Assembly: GCF_001642475.1 (NCBI RefSeq)
Contig: NW_019174101.1
Span: forward strand, 1 to 46,817
Reading direction: 5' to 3'
Source: Fonsecaea monophora
Taxonomy: Eukaryota > Ascomycota > Eurotiomycetes > Chaetothyriales > Herpotrichiellaceae
Length of the DNA: 46,817 nucleotides
Below are positions 10,612 to 21,158 of the stretch, one piece after another. Position 1 is the first letter of the stretch; each line of letters begins with the position of its first letter. The translations under genes and the position numbers were made by a program. The notes below the pieces were generated by a model. It was not told the DNA's origin. It was given only the letters and a program-made list of their open reading frames with translations, and did no database searches.

Positions 10612-12342
10612 CTATTGATGCAAGAAATCGATCCGGTCTGGTGCGTCTTCTGGCAAAGAGCAGATTTGACGGAAATCCCCGAGTTGTGCTCCTCTGTTGG
10701 ATAGAGTGTTTTGGAAGCTCTCCAACGAGACAGAGCCTTCTACGTGGCTGAATGGGACTATGTCGGTAAATCTGGTCAAGTCAATCAGGCCGTCATTGAT
10801 GAAGAGCCGTACGGCATGGTTTCGCCCTGTTGCGGTCATCTCTCCATCTGTCTCACAGGTTATGCGTTCGAATATCAACCGTCCCCCCATTGGAACCACG
10901 TCACTGGTCTTCCACTTCCGCTCGGGCACAAGCCTGTCAGAAGGTAGATGACCCAAGTCCAAAGATTCATCAAAGATGCCCAACGCGGCCAACGCAGGAA
11001 CAATGTCGCCGTCATGGACAAAGCTGAAGTAGACGTCTTTGGACGAGTGATTGGACATGAGTTGCTGAGTCGCGTTGAGCCACAGCCAACCCATTATTGC
11101 ACCAAATTTGTTGCCTGGGCCAGCACGATAGTAGTGTAACAAGTCTCGTGCATATTCAAATTGGAGCCACTCATGTTGTTCGAACACATCGCACCATGGG
11201 CTCTTTCCCCTCGCCAGGATCTCGAAACCGCACATTTCCATCATGCCTGTGGCAATCTGTCAGTCTGCGTTCCATCTTCATACGTGCGACTGACGAAAAG
11301 GTCGCTCGAATGCGACAGAGGGTCAGCGAAGTAAGCCGAACATACCATAGATGTCGAGGGCGCTGAATGCCATTCCTTGTGCATCGTTGGCGAGTCTCTC
11401 GGCGATGGGTCGGGAGAATGTGCTCTGCCACTCGGCCAGTTTCATGTGTCCATGGCCGCGACCGTGCCTTTTGTCCTCGCGGTAGCTGAGACAGGAGTCT
11501 CCTGGTGTAAGTGTGTTCGCGCCTCGAGCTCCATCCTCCGGAATTATCACCAGCTCCGCGGAACCATCGGACTTCCAGTCTGGGCCGAAGAATCCACTAG
11601 CGAAATGCTCCGCGGTCTCGACGTCCCGGGGAGAGCTGCAAGACCAGATGTTTGTCCTGCGGCCGTCGGGTATAAGGTGATTGTACCGTTGCCGTAAGAT
11701 CCTTCCCGTGTTAGAGGCCTGTCTTGTTCCAGCATATGGTCCAGTTGCAGTTATATTGCCGAAAACAGGAATCGAAAGATCTGTAAAGTAGGTCCACTCT
11801 CTCAGGAAGGATAGCGATCCTGTGAGATTTACCGACGGATCCTGAAGTCGGCTGAGGATATCAATGTGGCCTGCTCAGGGGTGTTAGTGCCTCAGCTTGT
11901 TTAGATCGCCCAGGTAACTCACGAGAGCCAGCAGCCTTTGTGGGGTATCGTTCAGCATGCCGTGATAACTACAGACGTCAGCACGAAGGGGGTCCTGGCG
12001 TATCGACCATGCTCTCGGTGTATGCCTCACCATGTGAACTTGATCAATGGAGCATTTCTTGGGTAATGGCGAGTCATAATAGTTTACGCTGTGTATTTTG
12101 CGAATCCACGGACTATTACCACCCAGATGGTGGAATATATTCCACAGAGCAGGAAAAGCCGCGCTGCACAGACCCGCCCGAAGCAGAAAAGGAGAAGCCG
12201 AACAAGTACCATTCTGGATGTGTCGCAATAGAGGGAAGCCGAGGAGTACTGCTAAGAAGATGAGGATCAATAAGAACACCTTCCGATGGTAGAGCCTCCG
12301 AGACCGCTGCTCTCGCTGGAGTTTGAAAGTTGTAGAGGCCAT
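10612..12342 (-). CDS. Histidine acid phosphatase, membrane-anchored or secreted
   Basis: Four exons: 12342-12031, 11968-11923, 11870-11346 and 11246-10612, with introns of 62, 52 and 99 bases, giving 505 residues. A basic stretch is followed by one hydrophobic segment near residues 22-40 (FLLILIFLAVLLGF), so the protein is secreted or type II membrane bound. The active-site block LSRHAERYPTKAAG (residues 105-118, nucleophile His108) appears only after joining exons 1 and 2. The acid-donor motif FVHDGD has His372 and Asp373. Other family blocks are ATGPYAG, WSCSSPRDVETAEHF and GANTLTP, so it is closest to the PhyB/Pho3-type acid phosphatases. These release phosphate from organic esters outside the cell. 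Odd: RHAERYP replaces the usual RHGxRxP. An in-frame ATG at 12387 would add 15 residues; neither start has a purine at -3. Confidence 0.88.
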
Positions 12343-13254
12343 AGGGAGCAGATTTGATCTTCCAGGGAGACCTTCTGTCCAAATCATCAGGCGAGAGATT
12401 TCCTGTCTCTCAAATTTGTCTTTAGGGGATTCGATTCGTTGTCGATGCGGTCAGTCTATCGTGTATCCCTATCCTATGGCCGTGGGGACATTGCGGGCTT
12501 CACTTTCAACTTTGAACAGTGCTGGACGCCTTCCAGCATTGCATGATTAATTCCAAGCCACAAATACTCTGGTCAATGCCCCCCAAACATGGACCCCCCA
12601 ACGGTGCTCGTGGCAGGAAGCCTGAAGAGGTACAGAGAAGATGGGGATCTAGGGAATCAATGGTGGTGAAACAAATGAATATTCCAAGTCGAAGATTCCC
12701 GTAAGAGGACCAAGCACAAACGGATATCTGCCCAGATTTCGGCTTCTCGTGTTTCCACCCGTTCGACAGCGTCCATTTCCACCATCGCCGTGGCCCAAGT
12801 GGCTTCATTGTTCTTCATTCAGACGCAGACGTGCACACACCCTCTGTCTCCTCCTCTATTCGCCTGCTCAGATGATCAGACTCAACATCGGCGAGAGAAC
12901 TTGTATTCCCGGGAGATGACCGGTTACTCGTGGTCACGGTCTTTTCGTCTGCTGGTATAGGGACTCCGGGTTATCACACGCCGAAAGCGAGGATCTTGAC
13001 CGCCAATAGAAACAGCCTGAAAGCGGCTTCGAATCCCCCGCATGTGAAGAAGAGGCATGATGCTGAGGGGAGAAAAACACGGGCAAGGATGGCGACGGCG
13101 CAGTTACCGATTGACTGTGCCGCTCTCGGAGGTGGTTTGTTCAGCGTGATGAAAAGATGGATTATTTCACGAAGACATTTTCCTTCGGTGCGCAGTTTGT
13201 CCCTTCTTATCTACAGCTGAAAATTGACATACTCCTAGATATATTTCAATCAAC
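12343..13254. other. Divergent promoter region, phosphatase and aldolase
   Basis: A 912-base region serves as upstream sequence for both the phosphatase (leftwards) and the aldolase (rightwards). I see no supported gene. An ATG at 13157 opens an out-of-frame reading frame that overlaps the aldolase start. An AT-rich GATATATTTCAATCAAC stretch immediately precedes the aldolase ATG. Confidence 0.5.
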
Positions 13255-14214
13255 ATGGGCTCTACAAATCCAACGACCCTCGTCCCACCTCCAGGCGTGT
13301 ATTGTCCTGCGGTCACTTTCTTCGATCCTGACACCGATACCCTGCTCCCAAATGAACAAGCACAATACTATTCCTACCTTGCAAATTCGGGATTGACAGG
13401 ACTGGTTATCTTGGGGACCAATGCAGAGACCTTTCTACTCACCCGGGACGAACGATCTGCACTCCTGCGGTTAGCACGCAAATCGGTTCCTGAGAATTAC
13501 CCTATCATTGCCGGGGTCGGAGGCCACTCAACAGCACAAGTACTTGAGCACATCGCTGATGCCCATGCTGCTGGAGCGAACTATGTTCTCGTGCTCCCTT
13601 GTGCATACTTTGGCAAGCAGACCACACCCACCGTCGTCCACAACTTCTATGCCGCTGTCGCGAAAGTCTCTCCTCTTCCCATCCTCATCTATAACTTCCC
13701 TGCCGTGTGTAATGGCCTCGACTTGGACTCGGATGCCATTGCTGCATTGGCGCAAGAGTTCCCGAACATTGTTGGAGTGAAGTTAACCTGTGGTTCGGTG
13801 GGAAAGATCACACGACTCTCGGCCACCTTCCAACCCGACCGGTTTGCGGTTTTTGGTGGGCAGTCAGACTTTTTAGTTGGTGGACTGGCAGCTGGATCAG
13901 CCGGTTGTATTGCCGCTTTTGCCAACATCTTTCCGAAGACGGTTGTCAAAGTCTTTGATCTGTGGAAGATGGGTAAACATGATCAGGCATTGGCACTGCA
14001 GAGACTCTCTGCTCATGCCGAGAACCCTACAAAAGCTGGTATTGCCACGACCAAATATGCCGTCAGCCAGTTCAGCGCAAAGAAGGCAGGGATCCAAGGC
14101 GACCTTGAGGCCATGCTGCGCCCTCGACGACCGTACGAAGAGCCTAGTGGAGCGGTCAAAAAGAAGATTGTTGAGGCGATGTTACCAGTGGATGAGATTG
14201 AAAAGACGCTGTGA
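13255..14214 (+). CDS. DHDPS/HOGA-like class I aldolase
   Basis: Intronless, 319 residues, the usual length of the dihydrodipicolinate synthase/N-acetylneuraminate lyase superfamily ((beta/alpha)8 barrel). The Schiff-base lysine is Lys176 in GVKLTCGS and the catalytic tyrosine is Tyr146 in LIYNFPAV. The substrate-carboxylate loop reads ILGTNAETF instead of the GTTGE of bacterial DapA. Other landmarks are VGGHSTAQVLEHIADAHAAG and the QSDFLVGGLAAGSAGCI segment. Fungi make lysine through aminoadipate, so a role as DapA is unlikely. Fungal relatives include 4-hydroxy-2-oxoglutarate aldolase and keto-deoxy-sugar aldolases; the substrate is unknown. No targeting peptide is obvious. The start follows an AT-rich leader (TCAACATGGG) with an A at -3. 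Confidence 0.9.
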   Translation: MGSTNPTTLVPPPGVYCPAVTFFDPDTDTLLPNEQAQYYSYLANSGLTGLVILGTNAETFLLTRDERSALLRLARKSVPENYPIIAGVGGHSTAQVLEHIADAHAAGANYVLVLPCAYFGKQTTPTVVHNFYAAVAKVSPLPILIYNFPAVCNGLDLDSDAIAALAQEFPNIVGVKLTCGSVGKITRLSATFQPDRFAVFGGQSDFLVGGLAAGSAGCIAAFANIFPKTVVKVFDLWKMGKHDQALALQRLSAHAENPTKAGIATTKYAVSQFSAKKAGIQGDLEAMLRPRRPYEEPSGAVKKKIVEAMLPVDEIEKTL

Positions 14215-15946
14215 AAGTGGTGATGATCGGTTTGCTAGAAATAGAAGGACAATGGAAAGCCCTTTTCTTCTTTGACGATTCTAGGCTTCCACAGCCTTAT
14301 TTCAACACAATTGTTCGAAACGCCGTGTTACCCGGTATAGCTCCACGCTGGGCAAGCCACCTCGTCAGGAGCAGATCTTTTGAATCGCCGTTCTCTCGGC
14401 TAGTTGCACCGCCAAAACAGGCGATATCGATAACATGGCCTTTAACTCGTAGTACAAGGACAGATCGGCCGAACCAGAATCGTCACCTTCTTCTTAGATG
14501 CTGATCAGCGCTGCAAACTTGCTTAGTGCCGACATGATGAGCGCCACTGTGGCTCACCAGGAGCCTCCAAGCATGGACAACTACCTCGTACACGGCACAG
14601 AAAAGAAAATACGAGCAGCTCCACTCCACTTTGATGAGTTACACGAGATCCATGCACAAATGTACAGGATGAGGTTGGAATTTGTCACCTCACAACCCGA
14701 GGCGGGGTTTGATGCTGTACTCATCCATCAGGTACATGCATGGAACATAATCCAAGCTGAATGAGGTAGGTGAAGTATCAATCCATCTGATTATATAGAA
14801 ATGACAAAGTACGGCATTCTACCGAGAATATGCGCAGTCACCGCAGTTGGATCAAAGTCCCTACGTCACTTGCTTCCCCCACACCCACCAGCACCTGGTT
14901 GCACCTGCCGGATAATTTGCGCCGATGCCGCGCGTCATTGACTTCCTAAAAGATCCAAAACTGAAGGAGCACGTTGCACCTTGTAATTCCTATCAAGCAG
15001 CTAACAAGTACAGCGAAGTAAAAGACTGATTGGCACTGACTTCCGTAGAAACCCGTGACACTGGAAACTAAGGGTAAAACCTGCTTTAGAGGCACTACTA
15101 CATACCTAAGTAGTAGCCAGAGTTCATGAACCCTCTTTTGGCGAGTTTAGCGTCTTTTCACATTGGTCTGTCTAGCCCACGTCTTTCTTGGGGAGCTGGG
15201 AGCTTGGAGAGCTTAAAGCTGCCACGATGCATGTGGTGTATCGCATGCAGACACGCAGATGCAGGTCTCGGTTCTTGTCTCCACGCCAGCTCTTGTCGGC
15301 ATCGGCATCAAACATTCAAGATGTTGGTGGGGTTGGTACGAGTAGTTCGGTTGCTCTCTAGTCACTGTCGTAGTGGTAGTAGTATCATCCCAAGTAGTGA
15401 CAAGTGACAATTCCCATCGCCATTCCCGCCTTCCATTTTTCCACCCATACTAATGAAAAAAGAGTCCCACCCTTTGTCTTTCATTTATCACTCTGGAAGT
15501 GCTCGACCTTTTCCTCTCACCTTCGCCAACATTGTACCTTTCGTTAAACAGCGGTCCAATACCCTTAATTTTGCACATAATCCCACCCTCTTCGACACTG
15601 CCTGCCCTTCCCGACCAACCCGGAAGTCGTCTCAAAACTTCACAAAAGTCCGTCGACCGGATGTCCTCGCTGTGACCTTACCGGAACTGTACCTCCAGCT
15701 CTCTGCGACCTGAGAACTTCAAAGAATGGGCTCTCAAATAAAATAAAAGAATATCCACCACATTTATTCACGAAATAATCCCAGCCAGACTGGTGATTGC
15801 TTCAAGCTGCGCACCACTGAGCCCACCACACTTCCTCTGGTTATGTCAAGAGTTCCCAAAGCTTAGACCACCACTCACTGGAAATTGACGAGACCTGGTC
15901 GAACACTGTTCATTCCGAGAAGTCGGCCGTCAGCCCTCTGGCAGTC
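14215..15946. other. Intergenic, aldolase 3' to channel promoter
   Basis: Mostly the promoter and leader of the TRP/FLC-like gene. Two ATG-initiated frames are open: 14498-14764 (88 residues, begins MLISAANLLSADMMSATV) and 15453-15713 (86 residues). Neither shows a recognisable domain. The second could be an upstream ORF if transcription starts before 15.45 kb. A small inverted repeat of CTACTA/TAGTAG type lies near 15100. I do not call either as a gene. Confidence 0.4.
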
Positions 15947-18813
15947 ATGATGTCGGTGCTGGGGCGCACCATGTACTCATGGTTGACAGCATGGTCGCTT
16001 GTGGTGATGTTCCTGGGATTGAATGTGCAACGGGTAGCAGCGGACAATACCAGATGGATACAGTATACAGGCAACGACGGCACCGTCTACCTCGACGACA
16101 ATAGACGCCCTTCTTTGTACACTCAGGATTTTGGGGATTGCCAGGGCGACTCACTCATCAATGTCACCCGGTTCGATGCGGCCTACTACAAGGACAACAT
16201 GACCGTTCTCTTTCACCTGGAGGGAAATTCCGCCCTGACAAACGAGAGTCTGATGCGTGAGTTTTTATTCCCCCAGATTAAAGTGCTGACATTCCGGCTG
16301 ACTGAAATATCACAGTATATATTGGCGTTTTTGCTTACGGAGAGTCCCGTTTTAATCTGACGTTCAATCCATGCAACGCCAATATCAACTCCCTCTGTCC
16401 TCTTAACTCGTCTATACCCATAAACGCGAATGGCATTATCCCTGTGGCACCATCGGACGTGGCCAATATTCCCTCTATTGCACTGACCATCCCCGACTTC
16501 GAAGGACAGGCAATTCTCCGAATTTTTGCCAACTCGACCGAATCTCAGATTGCTTGCTTCTCTGCTGTGGTGACCAATGGAGCTTCTTTCGCGCATCCGT
16601 CGGCCGTGGCTTCTGTCCTAGGCGCATTCGCCGTCGTCGCCTTGATCTCTTCGGCGGCTGTGGCCATGTATGGACATGATATTGCTGATACTCGGAAGCA
16701 CTATGCCCACTCGGTCTCCATTTTCGTGGTGTTCTCCGTCTATCAGCACATCTTCTTCACTGGAGGACTCTCTATGAATTGGCCGAGTGTCTTGGTCTCA
16801 TTCTGGAGTAATTATGCATGGTCAGCTGGGATCATCTACAGCGAGAAGATGCAGAATTCGATCAACCAGTTCATTGGTAAGAACTATGGAAACATCAGCA
16901 TGGTTGGCGCTGCTCCCAATGGCCAAAATGCCGTTGGCCTCGGAGGCGGCTATGAAATCACACAGATCTACAAACGAGCGGCTCCAACCTCGTTTGGTAT
17001 GGGAGATTTGCTAAAACGACAAGCCACGAACACCACAAACGGCACTGCTCAATTCTCCTGGTATGGAACACCAGTGCTCCCAGGACTGCCACTTCCAGGG
17101 AATTATTCCGGCTTTGCTGGAACTTTAGCCGAGATCAATATACCCGCGTCCAATGCATTCCTCACGGGACTTTTGTGGTTCCTCATCCTGATAGCTTGCC
17201 TTTTGGCTGCTGTTTTCTTCCTTAAATGGAGCATTGAAGGTTTGGTCGTCGTTCGACTGGTCAAGACAACCCGACTTGGGTATTTCAGGAAGCGTTGGCT
17301 CTGGTTCATGGCTGTAGCTGTTTTGCGGACATGCTACATTGCCTTCTTCATGATGATGTTCTTAACCATGTTCCAATTCACTTTAGGGGGAGCCCACGGT
17401 GTCAAGGCCATCGCAGCGGTCATCCTGACCATTTTCCTGGTCGGAAACCTAGCCGTTTCCGGGTATGCCCTTTGGTACAGGACTAAGTCTGAGGTATTGC
17501 CGGAGTTGCAAGAGCAGGCGAGTCATGACTCTCGAGGCAACGAGAATGTCGGGAAGTCCGCTTGGTACAAGATCAGCTTTAAGAAAGTGCCCGAAGCCCA
17601 AGTTGCCGAAGGCCAGACAGGTCGACCAAGAACATGGTTCCAGAAACATTTCCCTGGTGCGACCCCTGGCAGAGTTCATGTTCACGACGATGAAAACTAC
17701 ATCATCAGATTTGGCTGGCTGGCGTCAAGATTCCGTCGCAGTAGATGGTGGTTTTTCTTCGTCTGGCTGATCTATGAGCTTGTGAGGGCCGCATTCTATG
17801 GTGGAGCTGCAGGTCATGCTTTAACTCAGGTCTTTGGTCTGCTGGCTTGGGAGATTATCGCTCTGGTAGCAATCGTGCTGTTGAGGCCCTTCGAGAGCAA
17901 CCGGCTGAATTTGATCATGGTCTACCTGCTAGGCTTCAGCAAAGTGGCAACCGTGGCATTGTCATCTGCATTTGATGCTCGATTCGGACTGGATCGAATC
18001 ATGACCACGGTGATTGGAGTGGTCATCATCGTCATTCAGGGGATTTTGACCATCTGTCTGATGATTGCCATCGTTCTTGGGGCGATCTCCAGTTACATGT
18101 CCATCACGCGTTATCGAGAGACTATCAAACCCAAATCATGGCTGAAGCCTCGGACACGATATTTCGCCCATGTCGATCGTAAAGCAACTGATCGACCGAA
18201 GCCACCTGCGCCAACTCCACCGCCAGTGCCTGAAGGGCCGAAGGAACCTTACTTTATGGTGTCAAGCGTCCGACGCCAGCCCAAAATCGAGGACGAGGAT
18301 CCAGACAATCAAATGGCCGAGTTGTACATGTCACCACGGGCTTCGATGGACCCCGAAAAGGAAGCCAGTTATCAGGCAGGCGTGTCTCGATCACAGTCCA
18401 TGCGGTCTCGAACTAGTGTATCGAACCTGCCTTATGGAGCGAGGGCTCATCGTGTCAGCTGGAGCACAAAAGACTTTCAAGAAATGGGCCTTGAGCAGGC
18501 CGGCCCGGCTGCCAATCCAGTACATGCACGCATGAGTGTAGAGAGCATCCGCGATGTCCCCAGCAGGCATCGGTCAGCAAGTCTGCGGGGAGTTTCAAGA
18601 GCCGGCACACCGATTGGGGAGGTCAATGATCTGCCTGCCAGCTCAGACGTTCCGGCCTATCGTCGGGGGCATCGACGGAGCGTGTCGACGCCACTGGGGT
18701 CAATGCGCAGAAACACGACCGTCGACGAGGAAAAGGAGAACGATCCAGACACAATACCCACCAATAGTCCCGGAGTGGACAACGACGCTGCACACGAAGC
18801 GACGAGACGTTGA
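15947..18813 (+). CDS. TRP/FLC-like membrane channel with ML-like domain
   Basis: Two exons, 15947-16256 and 16316-18813, with a 59-base intron (GTGAGT...CACAG); 935 residues. A signal peptide (about residues 1-31, ending VAADN) leads to a lumenal ML-like lipid-binding domain (about 33-180) with conserved Cys and N-glycosylation sequons. The splice joins NESLM to LYIGVFAYGESRFNLTFNPC, a block typical of fungal FLC/TRP-like proteins. Multiple membrane segments follow from about 204-226 to about 665-700, and a basic, Ser/Pro-rich cytosolic tail of some 230 residues ends the protein. Yeast Flc proteins act in FAD and calcium handling of the ER and Golgi and in cell-wall maintenance; the same role is inferred here. 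A second ATG follows the first at once, so the start is uncertain by one residue. Confidence 0.9.
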
Positions 18814-21158
18814 CGACATTTATGGACATGATTAATTCATGGAGCTTTGGACTGAGTCAAGCTGCTCCAATGATGGGCTATGACACGACATATTGATTTT
18901 ACGAAGGGGGGCTATTTTTATTACCTAGCATAGACAGGGGGCTTCATTTCCATGTATTGGAATCATTATCGAGGGGCCAGGTATGGACACAGCAAAAATG
19001 GCGAGGCGTTAGCGACTCACATCACAGCGAACGGCGTTTGAACAGTTTTCTGGCAAAGTCACTACCGGGTCGCTTTGCTGGACATAGAGAGCAAAATAGG
19101 AGTTTGTAGGTGGCCAAAGGGTCTGATGAGTATACTGTGTTTGGTCGATTCTGCTACCCCTGGTGAGTAGGTGGTTTGGCAAGCGACAAGATCTAGTGTC
19201 TTCCTCCTTTTTTCCCAAGGCATGTTTCTTGATGTCACATCCACGCATTCAATGTTCCTGCTGACGAAGCCCACCTGCCACCCCCAATAACTTGAAACTT
19301 GAGATGGAACAGTCCAGGATGGGGGGTCGATCGTGAAGATGCGCTATATGTCTGCGTGCTGCTGTGCTCTCAATCCTTTCAAGGACACGGTAGCATTGGC
19401 TTTGACCGATAAGAAGAACGGACTGACCAGAATACGAGATGGATACCTGCAACTTGAATCAGATGGGCATTCTCCTGTGCCCGAACCCCCTGAGAGACAG
19501 TTAGACTTCTGCAGCCCGAGGAAGTGTGTTTACAATCATCTCGGTCGCATACAAGTACAAGAGCGTCGAAGATGCCGCCTTGCCAAAAAGAGGGATGACT
19601 GTCCGCGAAGTGAGGCATTTAAGGAGAATGGCTAGGAAGTCCAGCCTGGTCTGTCGTCGTGGCGCTTGAGACATCCTTCAGACAAGCCCCTGTGGTGATA
19701 GTCGCATGTAGTGCATCCTGTGTTTCTGGAGGGTTTGGGAGAGACGGCACCCCGGATCAGCGAGCGTGGCGGGCGCGGCGGGCTCGGCGGGCACCTTGAC
19801 TGTTTTGGAGGCTGTTGTACCGGTACCATTCGTTGGTGGTCAGTAAGCAACGGCCCAAGGCGCGACCCTTTTCCCTGGTACCAAGGAAGTGGCTTAAGTG
19901 GACAGGCGACGGACACCCCCGGAAGCAATGCCTCGCTCGCTAGCCTCACCACCCGCAAGAAGCGGGCTGCTACTGGAAGTCGTAGGCGGTGGAGGAGCCA
20001 CCAGCCTACCTAGGCACTCTAGGCTATACTTACCTAGGTACCATTCTGGTGAGGGGCTCAAGTAACGGGCTGTCCTTTCTCCCCGGAGAGGTGTTCTGGC
20101 CTCCCGTGCCAACCCCTCCAGTCTTGCCTAAAGCATGCCATGAACCACCAAAAAGCCCACCTGGAGCCACCAAAGGAGCCACTGGTGGGACACCCCGAGG
20201 CTCCCCCGTAACCCTTCCAATGCTCCCCCCAGTACTTGGTACGTAGGTAGTGAAATAATAATGGGGCAGCCTCTACCAAAGTCTTCGCGGACCAGCCGCT
20301 CTTCACCGACGGAACTTTGGATGAGCATCGTCAGCCATCGTGCCGTCCATCCCACTGTCTCGTACTCGTTCCAACTTCTCCATTCATCAAAGGCACCACC
20401 TGCTCAAAGCTCACCATTTTCCCTTTTCGTCTCGCTAGTTTGACAGTCGAGATCATCTAGGATCCATATCTTCTTCCGACACAAGGCATTTGTCAACTGC
20501 CGCCCCCGACATACAGAGATTGGATCGAAACCCGACTTTGCAACCTTGTCGAAGACGCCAGGAATGGTTTCTGTGCCCTGCTTGACTCTTTGGCAGACTG
20601 CTTACAACGAGTCTTGGGGCGACACCGATGCTACCTCATTCATACCTTGACGCCCTGACGCCCTGACGCCCACAGACCCTCGTCCGCCGTATTCATCCAT
20701 CAACTCGTCCCGTCTTCAATCAAAGACGGCCCCGGATTCAGCAAGGTCCCATCATCTCACCCCTGAATCGGACCGTCCTTTGGATTCCATCACTGACCGT
20801 CTAACGGCTCGGTAGATTGGACGTTGTTGTCTTGTCGACTCTTGTCGCTCTACCCTGGTCGTGTTTCGCGACGCAGATCCGTGCATGCGGCCCGAGGCTG
20901 ATCGTGTCTTGTGTTGGACTACGCATTTAGTACCATTATCAACTACCAGGTCCTCTTCAAAACCCCTTCCTTGTGAACTCGATCACAAGTTCATGTAGTG
21001 GTGAAGCACCTGGATACTGCGAATTCAAATCGGTTCATCCAGCAAAGGAATACATCTGCAAGGTCTATCTATTGCACAAACGGCACCCCAACCCTCCAGC
21101 TACTAATAGTCTACCCTTGGTTGATCCAACGACTCATTCGATTACTCAACTCCCCGGT
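18814..21158. other. Intergenic, long upstream region of the bZIP gene
   Basis: No supported gene in 2.3 kb. The left part is the 3' region of the channel gene (a TGAGTCA occurs at 18853). From about 20.35 kb to the bZIP ATG the plus strand is rich in TC and CCATC, typical of a long fungal leader. The bZIP frame itself is open back to 20973 but starts there with GTG. GGCGGGC repeats (about 19767-19794) and TACCTAGG units (about 20.0 kb) are present. Confidence 0.5.
20006..20042. repeat. TACCTAGGTA palindrome patch
   Basis: CCTACCTAGG, CTCTAGGC and a perfect TACCTAGGTA palindrome (20031-20040) lie within 37 bases, followed by another TACC. It is the same motif style as the patch near 7.8 kb, in intergenic DNA upstream of the bZIP gene. 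Confidence 0.45.

Noticed and set aside
12506..12808. 100-codon minus-strand ATG frame upstream of the phosphatase
   Set aside because: No motif and it lies in the phosphatase promoter/leader; it could at most be an upstream ORF.
12950..13060. tRNA-like B box (GCTTCGAATCCCCC)
   Set aside because: No A box and no acceptor stem upstream; no cloverleaf can be drawn.
20973..21158. Open frame upstream of the bZIP ATG as coding N-terminus
   Set aside because: The frame begins at a GTG and contains no ATG before 21159; the region reads as TC-rich leader.
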